The notes under the pieces: generated by a model
Databases searched by the model: none
Told to the model about the DNA's origin: nothing
What the model saw: only the letters and a program-made list of their open reading frames with translations
Shown: in pieces, positions 1 through 13,726 of the stretch
How positions within the stretch are numbered: position 1 is the first letter of the stretch
Layout of the letters: each line of letters opens with the position of its first letter
NCBI GenBank assembly: GCA_914767715.1
Contig: OU612068.1
Location: 60,001-124,000, forward strand
Reading direction: 5' to 3'
DNA: 64,000 nucleotides
Origin: Membranipora membranacea
Taxonomy: Eukaryota > Bryozoa > Gymnolaemata > Cheilostomatida > Membraniporidae
Made by a program: the position numbers and the translations under genes

Positions 1-957
1 GGATCTTATCATATGAATTAGAATTATCAGTAATATTTATAAGAATAGTGACTGTTGAGTATAAAAAGCCTCTGTAAAGGAAGCGGTTTAATAAACTGAC
101 GTCAGCTAGTCAGATCTCCACTGCTAAATTACAATATAAATGAATATTGCAGTTTGCCTCTCTCGCCATATTTGTCATACCATGATCATATGATGTCTAC
201 TATCATCATATATCAAGCTGCTAAATCTGAAATGATTTTGTTAACCTCTAACTAACGGATATTATCACACGATTCTCATTCTCAAACCAATATCTACCAA
301 CCTCCGTCTCATATCTGCAAATCTTCACTTAGCCTCTCTCAATTATACCTGATATAACTCATCATCAAACATCTCATTATCAATCTGTTGGTCAGTGGAC
401 AGGCTTCTATATTTGATACAAATTGACATATAAAATATGATATATATTATATATACATAAAATTTGTTCTTGATTATAAATTCAACTGATACAATCTGCA
501 CTGGGAGTTGTGTTGCACCTGCAATGATTAAGTAACCCGATAGCTGCTGGTTTTATTGCTTGTTTTCTGATGTCTAAAGGTCAGAGGTCGTCACGCGCTG
601 CTGACGGCTATCAGGTTATCATTGGTTATGTTGATTAGGTTGGCATTGTTAGCTTGGTTGGCATCACTATAGGTTAGCTTAAATATAACAGCTAAACCCA
701 TCAAAGACGTCATCACAGGCCATCAGAGGCGAGGATATCAACTATCTGTGGCTGAGTTTGTTAGTCTCTATGTCTCCAGTTTAGATCTGATTAACATTAG
801 AAATGACTGGTGAGTCAGCTAGCTAGAGCTAAGAAGAAGATGTGAGATGCTCAGCTGTGTGGATTACCATATTCTGTCTGTCATCAAGGTCGCTAAAGGT
901 CGCTAACGGAGAATGAGATATTTGGCCAGTTTGATGTTTTGATGTGTTCGGTTTAGA
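1..957. other. Upstream region of the CLK kinase gene
   Basis: No convincing coding exon is seen on either strand. The stretch is AT-rich and ends directly at the ATG of the CLK gene. It may hold that gene's promoter and 5' UTR, but I see no clear TATA or initiator arrangement. A 5' non-coding exon cannot be excluded. Confidence 0.4.
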
Positions 958-3900
958 ATGAGAATTGAGCAGAGTGGTAGTTATAATCTGCTTCCTCAGA
1001 CAACAGTTACAGCCGCCGCCGCCCAGATGTATTCATCTACTGCTTCTAGTCGACCTTACTATTCCTCTCATATATATAACTCAGTCTCATCCTCGTCAGC
1101 GTCTGCAGCAGCGGCAGCAGCGGCAGCAGCGAGATCTTACTCAGGTAGTAGTGTATCATCATCTTATTCTTCAACATCCAGACCTCGTCGTCATTATTCT
1201 GTAAGTTGTGCTGCTGCTCTAACTCTAGATGTTATAGTAATCATGTATATATGGTTAATTATAAAATTGTTGGAGGGCCTGAGATTTTAAAGCTTTCTTA
1301 ACACATTTGATAAACGTTAGGTGTCTACCCTCACTTTAGTAAGTTGTAGTTAATCTGGCCTCATATCTCCTCAGCCAGTTTAAATCTTATGGCCTGTTGT
1401 TATGAAATGTACTGAGATGTTTTAGTATTAAGATTGTTGTTTAATTTACTGCTTATGTGTTAGTCAAGAAATCATGCAATCTAGCCCATAATGGGCAGCG
1501 GCTACTCACACCATTAATGGTGGATTAATTAATGCATTGCTATCTTGATCACTTCGTTGGTAGCACTGAGATGTGATTCCTGGTAATTTTTGGCTCAAAT
1601 CTTGTTAATTTGTTTTCTGTATAGATAGAAGAGTTGATAGAACTTCTAGTAGGCCTTCATCTAAAATCATGAGTCACACAATATCATTACTAAACTGAGT
1701 GATTGACCTCCATTCTTCATATAATACGACAAAACAATTAGAATTTCACTCATCTTATTAATCAACTCAACAGCCATATTACAGTAATAAACATACACAA
1801 GTTCTCTCCTGGTACAATACTATCAACTACTGTATATTATAATCAAGCACATTGATCATGTTGATATCTCTGGCCTTTTTTCTTCTTCTACCTAATTTTC
1901 ACATGTCCTGCTATGAAACGAAACGATAAAATGATGAATGCTAATAAACCTTTGGTGGGCTGACTGAACCCTCGTTGAAATGATGACTGACGGATGATAA
2001 CAACTTCCGTGGCGACGGCTCCCCTACCATACTGATTATGACGATGATGACGGATGACGATGTTGTCCCCCTCATTACGATGATGATGTGATGTTTGACG
2101 ATTTACGATGTCTGGTTGATGACGCGATGTTATACAGAACCGAGAAAGTGAAGGAGGGAAAAGATATGCCTCCACAACGCCAATCAAAGATGACTCAGAG
2201 GGACATCTGATTTACAAACCCGGCGACATCATCAACGGAAGATGTACTAAAATTTAGTAATGTTACAAAAAAAAAACCACCACAGCATGAATAAAATCAA
2301 ACAATTAGAGCTTGCTCCATATGACAGCAAGGCTCAGTTGTTTGTTAGCATTTAAGGCCTTGAGTTCATTGTACACGCAAAAGTAATCCCAACATAGTAA
2401 AATTTGTGCTTGCGTTATTTAATATAATATTATTACAGAGGATGGGCTCTATTGTACGCCCTCCTCTCGTATTCTTAGATCAAGTTCTGTAATAATAAGT
2501 TACCTCATTTGACTTACTGATGAAAAAAGTGCGATGATCTTATAGAGATCATCTCGTCGTTTGTTGTTTGCCAAATATAAAGTGTTATTGTTTTTTTCTA
2601 GATGAGATCATCACTACGTTAGGTGAAGGAACATTTGGAAAAGTAGTTCATGTCAAAGACAGCCAGAAGTAAGTCTCATTCCCTCAGTCCCTCTATGTAA
2701 TAACAGCACTAATAACAGCACTAATAACAGTGCACCAAAATTCTCTCTCCTAATCGTCAACATAGTAATTATCTGGAGATGAAATGGAGAGCTAACTACT
2801 GTTACTTAATAATGGCTATATTCTGTGGATTGCTGCTGTGTATATAGAGAGCTCACAAGGTAGCTGATTATGCTGTTGAAGTAGATGATGGCTGAATGGT
2901 TAGTTAGGTTATATAATGGTTAGTTAGGTATATGAGTATATGGGTATATAAGTAACGCTGACGTGTTTGTTGGTATCAATATTAGTAGAGGAGGATGTAA
3001 CTCATACAGAGTTAGACGTTATCCTACTAGGTGAGATATTATCACCTACAGATTATCTACACTTCATCTGGTCTCCTCCCCCTGTCTCATCCCCCTCCCC
3101 CTTCTCTACCTCAGTGTAGTATTTGTTCTTCTTCTCCTCCCTTCTACCCACCCAGTCACACCCCCCCCCCCCCCCTCTCCTTCCACAACCTGTTCTACCC
3201 TCTTCAGTCAGCTCCCTTCTAATTGTCACACATGTCACATCGCATTCTTCAGTCTTGTGTTATTCGCCTGCTCAGTGCCTGTACAAACCATGTGCAATCT
3301 TTCCCCCATGTACCATGTTTCCCATGTACCATCTTTCCCATGTACCATCTTTCCCATGTACTATCTCCCCCCATGTACTATCTTTCTCCTACATGTCAGT
3401 TATCCAAAGACTGTGACATGTGTTGTGTCACCTCTCTGTTCATGTTGTGAGTTTTTCATATTGTCAGTGGAAGGTGACCTTGTTCAGATTGTTTTGGCCA
3501 GTGTAAGTTCATTGATTCAAATAAATGCAGGGCTATAGTCAGAGTAAATCCTTTCTCTGCAAACACGATAATTGTAGAACACAAAAGTTGTGGTTCTGGG
3601 TTCCTTGGAATCCCAGAAGTCCTGTATCGCTTGGCATGGCTTATGTTCTTGACACTTTGTCTATGATATAGTCATCATTCCATCGATGTGCAGTAAATAC
3701 AAGCACTCAGCATGATTATGAGTAAAGGTTTCTAGCCCAGTAATAGCCTACTAACTTGTATTGTATGTGTATGTATTTCTCACATGGAATACTTGATGAA
3801 ACTTGCTAACAGTGAGCCCCACAACTGTATTACATATATAGTAATTAGTTAACTAAAGATGCAATATAACAGCAGCGGCAGTAGCAGCATCTGCTCTAAG

Positions 3901-6900
3901 ATCAGGTGATCCCGTCAGTACTAATACCATCAGTTACTAAATCATCTAATTAACATTCAATGTTGTTCTCACTGACTCCATGAAATGGCAACTATGGCCA
4001 ATTGTTCTTTTATTATCTCTGTAACTAAACAGCCTTATTTCTGTGTGAGCAACTTGTATATCTGTACAGCTTTAACTTGCCAGGTAGTTTGTATACAAAG
4101 AATAGGGATACGGACATTCGTGATATTAGCATTGCTTTTTGTAGGGATATATATACATGGAAACGAATTATCTTCTTGTTTTCAATTAAGTTTTTATAAC
4201 AATACTAAACCTGTTCCATGTCAAATAGTACATCAGAGCACTCATCATAAATATCCATAGTCCTAATATCATTACTCTGTGATAATATCAACAGGTGTCG
4301 TTACTATGGTCTCTGCTATCCTATCATGCTATGCTCTCTTGAATAGATTATATTATGAGAAGCATATCTATAATATCACAGCAGGGAGAATATTTTGAAG
4401 GCGTTCACAATATTTCAATATTATAATGTGCAATCATAACATAATTGCACCATCTCTTTTTTCAGGCAGTCTAGTAATGTAGCCTTAAAAATCATCAAAA
4501 ATGTGGACAAATATCGTGAAGCTGCCATGTTAGAGATAAATGTTCTGGAGAAGCTGGGTCGTAAAGATCCTGATGGAAAGTAGTAAGTTATTATTTTTAC
4601 AGACATATATATATATGTATATATACACATTGATACCTGTAATACAGGGTCTCATTGGTCTGATATCCCGGTAAATGGGTTTGTCAAATTTCCTACAATT
4701 TGGTCAAATCTTTGTTGCGCAGGCATTTCGTTATTCATGGAAAACTTTGCAATCTCTTATCTCTTACTGATTTGCCCTCACATCAGTTTGCTAGTCATCA
4801 ATCAATAGCATTGTATTGCTGCCCCATCAGGCCTCTTTTACTATTATCTTAATTTGTATTTGGAATGGTTACAACTACCTTCATATCACTGTTCTATAAG
4901 TATTATAGTATCTTTGTTGAAAGTACCTAATGCCAATGTTGATTATGTAAAACCAGTAAACATTTGTATGAAGTGGTAAAAAACTAAACTATAGGCACTT
5001 TTGATGTATTGAAATTACAGTTCTCACCAGGATTTCTGCAAAACTAGGCTTATTGTTGCTAGCGTTGCACACTAATAACATTCTCCTCATGTTAAATGAC
5101 TCTTAACAGCTAGGGCTGGAACTAGGGCTGGAATGCTTCTGACACATGATATTACTTCCTCTGATCAGGACCGTGTCAGGTCGGGAGTTATAGGCCCACT
5201 AATAGTACTGTTTGGGGTTTGTGGTTCTCATGCAGCTGTTATCAAGCTTGTTTACTAACCACTATTAGCATTGTCTATTTACAGCTTGTGTGTGCGGATG
5301 TTAGATTGGTTTAATTATTACGGACACATGTGCCTCACATTCGAAATGCTCGGTCTCAGTGTGTTTGATTTTATGGTAAGTTTAATTACAACTCTATCAG
5401 ACAGTCTATCTATCACACTATCTGGTCATAATGTTTAGCAGATAACAAGAAAAATAATAAAAGTAAATCTCCACTTTATATGTCCCATAATAATAATAAT
5501 AATAATGGTCATATATATTTGTTAGGGTTGGTAGATTACCCCCCCCCCCTCAGTTCCAACATAAGCTGTGAAGATTAAGGTCAATAAACTGAATAATTGT
5601 TGATCTCTGTGTTCATGAGTAATACTTTTAGATGTAGTAATCCAACAACTGATTCAGTAAGACAAAGACACCCTAAACATTGAGTATGTAACTTATAGTG
5701 ATACAGATACAAGCTCAAGCTGTGCTATCTAGTGGATTCCTCATTCACACAATCATCGATATGTTTACACTTCGGAGTTGTTTTTTCACAGTCCTGATTT
5801 TCAAGGAGAACACAAATCCAAATGAGATTTTATTACTCTGCTATGAAATCAGTTGAGGTGCTGTGAACGTTATAAATTATGTCAATCTGAATGTTTTACA
5901 GAAGGATAATAACTATATGCCTTATCCTATGCATCAAGTGAGACACATGGGTAAACAACTTACATATTCAGTCAGATGTAAGTATCACTGTTTATTGCTA
6001 TTATATCTTGGAGTAAACATTAGCTCATGAAATATCTCATATAAAAATTTTCTCTTTCAAACACTCATCGATACCTGATATCTCAAGGATTCCCTTTCAG
6101 AAGATAGAAAGATAAATGTGAAAAGTGCGCTGTTTTACCTTATAATACATGAGAGTTACATTGTTTTACCCTGCCTATAATACATGAGAGTTACATTGTT
6201 TTACCCTCCCTATAATACATGAGAGTTACATTGTTTCCTTCCATTCTCTCACATCAACAAACTTGATACCTTTGTCTGCAAAAATAGTAAGTCAAAGCAG
6301 TAACCACCTTTGTCAACCAACACTTGAATTGTGAACTGTGTAGTTTTCAAGCATTTAAAGTAGTTGGCGTAAAACAGTCAACAGACTAGCGGGTAAAGAT
6401 TGATAGTTTTTATGCTATTCAACAATTTATCAAGATTAATGTAATGATTGTGTCCAACAAAAAAAACAAGCAACGCCCAAAGGAAACACTTATCCAATAA
6501 CTCTGATTTTGTGGTTAGAAGCGGATTAGGTCTGAGAAATGACTTGCATGGTACAAAAATTTGATCTAGTGATTTTATGACTACCTTAACCTGTTTCTGT
6601 AAATCGTTAGAAGGAAGCAGCACTCAATGTAGGTTATTCGCCTTTCTACTCTTCCCATTAATGTAATAATTACATCCGCCTTACAGCATAAGTAGATATT
6701 ACAGTAATTTTATCCTGTGTTTCAATCTCATAACTTCAGACACCGCTGTAGTTATAAGCTACATTCATGAGCTGTGAATATCTGTCTATCATCCCCTCTA
6801 TATATATATGGATATAATATAAACTAAATATGGCATTATTATTATTTTCAGTCTTACACGACAACAGGCTCACACACACTGACCTCAAACCAGAAAATAT

Positions 6901-9900
6901 ATTATTCGTCAACTCTGACTTCGACATAACGTTCAATGAGCGAAAGGTAATTTTCACTTTACTCAGCTTAGGATTCATAGGCTTTGTGCAGAATAGTGGT
7001 AGTGTAATAGTGGCAGTGTAATAGTGGCAGTGTAATAGTGGCAGTGTAATAGTGGCAGTGTAATAGTGGCAGTGTAATAGTGGCAGTGTAATAGTGGCAG
7101 TGTAATAGTGGCAGTGTAATAGTGGCAGTGTAATAGTGGCAGTGTAATAGTGGCAGTGTAATAGTGGGAGGGGAGGGTGTGCTTACAAATCAAGTATAAA
7201 TAACTCTTTATCTAATACATAATAAGAAGTATATAATTCATATTTACACTAGTAGTTATACGAGTTGGGGTATATTTAGGTGTTTATTTAAGTTGTGTAT
7301 TGCTTAATGTGGGTAAACTTCCTTTTCCCATCTTCTACCATCTTGCTGCATCATCCTGTGTAACGATCACATAGCCTATGAGTATGACAGGCAGGCAGGA
7401 AGGTGATGATAGAGGTCCTTCTTTATTTTCTCATCAATATTAATTATTATGGTGAGATTATTTTCTCTTGTGGTTATATAGAAGAGAGAGCAGAGAATAG
7501 TTAAGAACAGTGAGACAAGATTGATTGATTTTGGATCAGCTACTTTCGACGATGAACATCACAGTACTATTGTATCTACTAGACACTACAGGGCTCCAGA
7601 AGTTATACTAGGTAACAGCTACTGGTTACAGCCAGGTCTGCTGGTTACAGCCAGGTCTGCTGGTAACAGCCAGGTCTGCTGGTAACAGCTAGTTCTGCTG
7701 GTAACAGCTAGTTCTGCTGGTAACAGCTAGGTCTGCTGGTAACAGCTAGGTTTGGGGGTAACAGCTACTGGTTACAGGGAGGTCTGCTGGTAACAGCTAG
7801 TTCTGCTGGTAACAGCTACTGGTTACAGCCAGGTCTGCTGGTAACAGCCAGGTCTGCTGGTAACAGCTAGGTCTGGGGTTTGGGGGTAACAGCTATGTCT
7901 ATAATTGATAGAAGGCAGGCTATTAGTAACCTATAATAAATAATTACAATGGACAAATTTTGACCATGTGTAGACTTATTGCCTAGATAGATCATGTACC
8001 TAGTGCCCCCCCCCCCCCGGTGTTTTAGTACTACGCTGTTATAATACTACACTGTTATAGTATCATACATTAATGTTTAACTTAGCCTGTGACATCATAT
8101 CTATGTTTCTGTTATAGAATTAGGATGGTCTCAGCCTTGTGATGTCTGGAGTGTTGGATGTATACTATTTGAGTTATATACTGGTTATACTCTCTTTCAG
8201 GTATTATTATCATTTTACAATTTTACTATCTTCTCTCATATCACACCTTATGCTAATTTATCTGTTTGTTAGGACCCATTCGCATGTATTTTTCTGCGGG
8301 TAATTTTCTACATTATTACTATGAACTAGAAAACATGCCAACCACTCTGACCATGAATGACAAGTTTTCCACTTTTCACAAAAAAACCAGCTGCCAGTCT
8401 TACCCATAAACTTAATGAGAACCTGAGACGGGACACTGTATGTATGGAGTACTAGCATTAAGTCATCAAGTGCCTCACTTTGGCTGTACTGGTGTCTTGT
8501 CTTGGTTTATTATTAAGTGTATGGTTCAAACCAGAATCTACAGGTGGAGGTTTCACTTCAGTTCTACCTCAGGTAAGAGTGTGAAGGCCACAAACCTGTA
8601 ATATGTATATAAGTAATATAGACTGGTGCTCTCTTCAATATTAAAATATCAGTAAACTGTAATGAATATTATTTATAGACACATGATAACCTGGAACACC
8701 TAGCTATGATGGAGAGAATACTGGGCCCTCTACCCTACAGGATGACACGTAAATCAAGGTAGGCTGCTCCTCAGCCCTTCTCTCAGTATTTACCTTTTCC
8801 AAATCTATTTTTCTAAAGAAGAGAACCTGTGCCACTACAGGAACTTGGCTTAAACCACTGCTGCCACACAGCCAATTAAGTGCTTATAAAATTCTGTATA
8901 GCTCAAAACTAATAAAATGAGGCTGCAATCTCAGCATTGTCACCTAATGGGCAAATAATTTGCACAGACTTATCGTCAAAATTAGGGTATGAAATTAATT
9001 ATCTAGTGCATACTGTACATGTCATTAGCTGGTGCTAGATTTCATGCCCTGATTTCGAAGATCAGTTTGTGCAAATTATTTGCCCATTAGGTGACAATTA
9101 TGAGATTTAAGTCTCAATTAATTATCTTGGAGCTATGCAGAATTCAATGAGCACAAATTTGCATGAGTGGCAGCAGTAGTTTAATTATTTCTCTTAATAG
9201 ACCACAATCGCCTGCAATCAGTGCCAATCAATCTTGCACCACCCCCCCCCCCCCCCTAATCTCCCTCTGTCTGACTGTCTCTCTCCTTTACTCGGCTCCA
9301 TACAGACAGAGAATACCTTATTATTCAGGGCTCACATCTAATTTACTTATACTACCTATCCTGCAGTATCAGTATAATATCAGTATAATATCAGTATAGT
9401 GGCTTGAGTCGAGCAGCGACAGCAGCAGCACTGAACACGTCAATAACGGAATACTTGAGAGTGATCAGTTAGTGCCTTGAGTCTGTCTGCCAGCTAAATA
9501 GGATGTATAAATAAATAACAGGAAATTGGGTAAGACACATGGGAGGAATGAGGCTTAATACTGCTGCTGCTGCAGCAGTCATACACTCTAGTATTGTATT
9601 CAACAAAATACAATTGCCTCAGGCCCTGTTGTAACTCAATAATATTCTCTCAGATATTGTGTTCTCTCCCTCTATCTCTTACAGCATGGGTGATGTCCCT
9701 GCGTTGGAGGTTTTCAGCTTGACAGACTTGCTCACTCGAGCTTATCCTATTATACTCATTCATTAACTCATTAATTTTAGAACCGACTACTTTTACCATG
9801 GCAGATTAGACTGGGATCCAAATACTAAAGCAGGCAGATATGTAAGGGAGATGTGTAAGCCCCTCTATGTAAGTATATCCTCAGTCAGCCCAATAACTGA

Positions 9901-10494
9901 CATGGTGATGAGCAGATGGCATGTAGCATGGCGGCACATTCTAACTCATTGGGGCCGGCGTAGACAAACAATGAAAGTCAATACAATATAATTGTTGATA
10001 TGATAAATCTCACCTTCGGTCCCATCTCTTATCAATGTGTTCAGAAAAACTAGTACTGTTATGTTCTATGTGTTATATTATGTTTCATGTATTATACTAT
10101 GTTATATGTATTATATTATGTTTTATATTGTGTTATATGTATAATATCCAATCTGTTCTATCAGAGTTTTTGTGATACTCAGGGGCTGTTCTGTCAATTA
10201 ATTTATCACAAACTTCAGTATCCAGTACATCAGTACCTAGTTCCAATCAAACATACATTCAGCCCGGTGTAATAAGGGAATTTTGTAATTTTACAGAGGT
10301 ACATGAAAAAAGAAGATGAGGAAACAAAACAGCTGTTTGACCTGATAAGTCGGATGTTAGACTATGATCCTATGACTAGAATCTCACTTTACGAGGCGTT
10401 AGAACACCCATACTTTCAGATAAGAGATGAACTGATAGAAGATAGACAGGCAGACTCGCCGCCTCGTGATCACAGAAATAGTAAGAGCAGATGA
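958..10494 (+). CDS. CLK: CLK/LAMMER dual-specificity protein kinase, 12 exons, complete
   Basis: CLK-family kinases phosphorylate SR splicing factors in the nucleus. Exons: 958-1200, 2138-2243, 2602-2668, 4466-4582, 5285-5375, 5902-5977, 6852-6946, 7482-7611, 8118-8200, 8679-8758, 9781-9868 and 10297-10494. All phases match, giving 457 residues, close to the usual CLK size. The glycine loop GEGTFGKV lies near residue 124 and the lysine motif ALKIIKN near 145. The catalytic loop HTDLKPEN begins at residue 242 (HTD rather than HRD, as is normal for this family). DFGSATF starts at 281. The diagnostic LAMMER-type motif [11 protein letters not shown] is at about 342-352. The N-terminal 80 residues are Ser/Tyr/Ala-rich with a poly-Ala run, and lack the RS-dipeptide domain of vertebrate CLKs. 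The donor after exon 2 (GTACTA) is weak, and the joining of exons 1 and 2 is the least certain step. Confidence 0.93.
6992..7167. repeat. 14-bp minisatellite in a CLK intron
   Basis: About 12 nearly perfect copies of a 14-bp unit, TAGTGGCAGTGTAA. It starts about 45 bp after the splice donor at 6947. Open reading frames across it on the - strand are artefacts of the period. Confidence 0.95.
7612..7893. repeat. 19-bp minisatellite on a CLK splice donor
   Basis: About 14 copies, some interrupted, of a 19-bp unit AGGTCTGCTGGTAACAGCT. The array begins at the 5' splice site that closes the DFG-containing exon (exon end 7611, donor GTAACA). Most units repeat a GGTAACAG donor-like core. Confidence 0.9.
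8880..9153. mobile_element. Palindromic MITE-like element in a CLK intron
   Basis: Two inverted arms of about 80 bp (8888-8970 and 9063-9147) share blocks such as ACCTAATGGGCAAATAATTT and its complement. There is no coding capacity. It is probably a non-autonomous DNA transposon relic; its exact ends and target duplication are not clear. Confidence 0.7.
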
Positions 10495-10530
10495 CTATAA
10501 GAGTAGATGACTGACTTGAGACTGCTGCTC

Positions 10531-10574
10531 TTCTGATCAGTTCTGATCAGTTCTGATCAGTTCTGATCAGTTCT
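10531..10574. repeat. 10-bp tandem repeat in the CLK 3' UTR
   Basis: Four perfect copies of TTCTGATCAG plus a partial copy, 37 bp after the CLK stop codon. The unit contains the palindrome CTGATCAG. Confidence 0.9.
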
Positions 10575-10891
10575 CAAGGCTGTGATTGATAAGCTACTGC
10601 CCTGTTTATGTTCTTCTAGCTCTGATCATATTCAGTATGAGATGGTGTGACCTTCCTATGACCTTGCTCTCTGAGTCCATACGAAGCATGTAGCGTAGCG
10701 TTACCAGTGTGAAAACTGCTGCTAAGTGTTCATAGCTCTCTCCCACATAATGCATGGTGTATGAGAGAGACAGTTGCCCATCATTTATAAAAGAGCATAC
10801 TTGTACTGTATGTCTCCTCACCACAATCTCTCTGTATCTGGGAGCCACCAAGCTGCTGCTGCCTAATCACATGACTGTGCAATAACATGTA

Positions 10892-10897
10892 AATAAA
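10892..10897 (+). terminator. Candidate polyadenylation signal of the CLK gene
   Basis: AATAAA about 400 bp downstream of the CLK stop codon, on the sense strand. It is the first canonical hexamer after the stop that I noted. Use as a cleavage signal is inferred. Confidence 0.45.
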
Positions 10898-11255
10898 CCC
10901 ATATCTATGGCCCTGTGGTGTCCTCACTGTCTAGATGAAGAATTTTTAAATGTACTAAATTATAAAGTAACAAGGTTTTCATGTCAATCAGTACAACATG
11001 ATGTCTGCCTCGGCCCCAACGCTTTATTAACAGCATTATACATTGTTATTTATATTTTGTGTTCTTCCATTTAGTATTTTTATGTCCATTTATTAAGAGT
11101 ATACCATCATAAATTTCTTTCTAAAAGGAAGAGCGCTTACATCGCTTCTCCATTTTTATACAGAGGATTAATAAACAAATGATAGGACAAAAGATTTATA
11201 AATACCTACTAATATTGTTTTCTGCTTACGGCATATGTAGTCTGTAGTGTAGTCT

Positions 11256-11512
11256 GGGGGGTCTTTCAATTAGAAAGAGTGATCCTTTACTATAGCAAGT
11301 TATCACTATCACATCACTATCACATCGCTCAAAATTATCACTCACTTGGTGTTTCAATTAGAGAAAATCGCTCCCAAATCGCTCACTCAGAATGTATATA
11401 GTTCCATCAAGTGACTGAGCGATCTGAAAGCGAGACCCCTAGCAGGTATCGCTCACTCAGTGAGTGAGCGATAATATTGCGATTTTGGCTGTTTCTAATT
11501 GAAAGACCCCCC
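11256..11512. mobile_element. MITE with about 21-bp terminal inverted repeats
   Basis: The termini GGGGGGTCTTTCAATTAGAA and TTCTAATTGAAAGACCCCCC are exact inverted repeats enclosing about 215 bp rich in ATCGCTCA-like subrepeats. It is non-coding and lies between the CLK gene and the CUE-like gene. The target duplication is not obvious. Confidence 0.8.
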
Positions 11513-11794
11513 TGTGTAGCATTTATGTGTGCTGCAATGCCTCAATCTGTGTGCAACTGGTTTAATTTCATGCCTGGGAGTTGTCTGGCATTACAAAAGC
11601 ATCTTTTCTATTGTTTGTATCCAGGATCGTGATTTCAATCCGCATGTATCTGAGGTATGTAAAGTATATACCTTACAGTTATCTATTCTATTGGAATGCT
11701 TATTGTATAGGACCTATGAAATATTGCATACAACTCCTGTTTCAGTAGTTTGATCTAAAAGCGTTAACTAAGTCTTAGTTTCTCACTTTTGTAG

Positions 11795-13158
11795 ATCGAC
11801 GAACTAAGAGAATAGCTTCAGAGCTCCAGTCTATGTTCCCTCAGTATAGTCTTGAGACAATCATGTCTGTGGTTGAGTCTGAGATGACCAGCGATGCGTC
11901 AGCAATGAAACTAATGGAGATGGAAGAAGAGAGAAGTAAAGAGTCAGCCCAGCAGTTTAAAGAAAATCAGAAACATCATGAGCTTATCAAGGAAAAGCAG
12001 AGACAGAAGGAATACGACACCCACAAACAAGCTGACCTCGAAACTTCATATCAAGATATATCTCCCCCTGAACAGTTCAAGGGATCACCTCTCAACCTTA
12101 AATCTAATGCAGTGCTGGCTGTCTCGGACCAAGGTGTTCCAACTCCTCGCTTGGACAAAAATGCGGAAACCATCGTTGAGCCCACATCAAATCTTCTCAA
12201 ACAAGAGAAGAGTTCTCGAAGCGGTAGCTTTACGGAACGGACCGAGTCTCAAGCTCTCACTGATAAATGTGATATGGAGAATGATGCTGAGGTGATGGCC
12301 AAGGTATCTAGTCCTTCTTCACAGCCTATAAAAGAAGAGAGAAAGACTGCTCTGCCTGCTGCTCAATCATATTCTGATCTAGCCAGCCCAGCTCTTGACC
12401 TGTTGTTGAGGGGATATGGTGGAAGAGAGAAACAAGCGCCAGAAAAGACATCAGACTTCACACTGCCTGCCCATGTTGTAGAGGCTCATCTGAAAAATGA
12501 TATAACTACTAACAATACAGCACCTACACCCACATTACCAAATAATCAAGATTTAGCAGCTAGGAAAGAGGCAAGGCGTAGGGCTAGAAGAGAACGGCGT
12601 GAACGTCAGCAAAGAGAGAGAGAGGCTGCAGGCAAACTGAGTGGAAAAGTAGATGGTCGGACAGAGAATATAAGAGACCAGTCAAATAACAACATGCACA
12701 TCACTAATCACTCAAATAAAGATAGACTAGCTGTATCACAATCTACCCCTGCACTCAATAAACATTATAAATCACCTGTTAATGTTAAGACAACTGTAAG
12801 CGATGATTTAGTTCACAATAGTAAGTCTGTAATGAGACAAGGCGCTTCATCTGGATATGATACTGGAACCGAGTCACGGGGCCTGGACAATCAATCTAAC
12901 GATGTACAAGCGCAGGAGGAGAGTACGGATGGAAGAGAAAAGTATGATAACTCTGCTGGCAGCAAGCAATCGGAAAAGAAAACTGCAGTCAAATACGTAT
13001 GTGGGCCTAAATATGAGTCCTCTACAGGAACCCGCAGTGGGGCCAAAAGCAAACCCAGCCGTTATGAATCTCGTAAAGCCAAGAGATACAGTAGTCGACG
13101 CAAAACTCTCAATTATGATCACTATTCCACTGATAGACAAGATCGTACATCAATGTGA
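11795..13158 (+). CDS. CUE-like domain, highly charged protein (function unknown)
   Basis: One long exon opens after a good acceptor (TTTTGTAG, exon from 11795) and ends at TGA 13158. Within it the first ATG is 11833, giving 441 residues. Reading from the acceptor, the N-terminus has the pattern ELQSMFPQYSLETIM ... DASAMKLMEM, which fits a ubiquitin-binding CUE domain (MFP motif, hydrophobic helix, then a D-A-x-x-L-M-like helix). Placing the start at 11833 would cut that helix, so an upstream exon ending in phase 1 is likely but not found. The rest is disordered: Glu/Lys/Gln-rich, with a basic stretch near residue 245 (RRRARRERRERQQRERE) and a Lys/Arg-rich tail. No catalytic motif is visible. 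Family assignment beyond CUE-like is not supported. Confidence 0.65.
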
Positions 13159-13726
13159 AACTCATGTAGATTGTCTAAATGCTATGCCTATCCGAGAAAA
13201 GCTGTTGCATTTCGCACCTTCTCTGCTCTTAGAATTACTATATAAGCTTGAGCTTGTATACCACTAGATTTTTACGCTGTTGTCAAAATAATAGCTAACT
13301 TGGTTTTTATAGATTGTCTTGCATGTCATGAATAAGAGTTATGTGTTAAGCGCTGACAAGAAAAGAAAAAAACAGTTTCCATTGGGAATAAGTTTCGCCT
13401 CGATCATTTCAATATAAAATAAGTTTGCACTTCCTGTAAGCATCAATTTTTTTTATATGCCCTCATCATGACAATGAAATAACACAGATTTGCTTCTGAC
13501 AAACCCTTCATTAGAATGAATAGGTTGAAGGCCGATGGATTTGCTAGATCAACGCACAACAAGAAATACAGTGTGAGCTGGTTAATTCAAAATATATAAT
13601 TCAAAACTCCTGTCAATTCAGACAAGGAAAATTGGTCTCTTCAGCCAGATTTCAATGCATTCTAATGTCACTTATTTCAAACTTTGCTTAATTAGAACAA
13701 ATTTATGTTTGTTAGGTTTGAATTAA

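Noticed and set aside
1888-2187. 99-residue - strand frame upstream of the CLK kinase exon
   Set aside because: It overlaps the + strand exon 2138-2243, which fits the CLK protein and its splice phase; the - strand frame shows no domain.
11625-11655. Possible small exon (CCAG|GATCGTGATT ... GAG|GTATGT) before the CUE-like gene
   Set aside because: It has good splice-like ends, but the only phase compatible with the next exon contains a stop codon.
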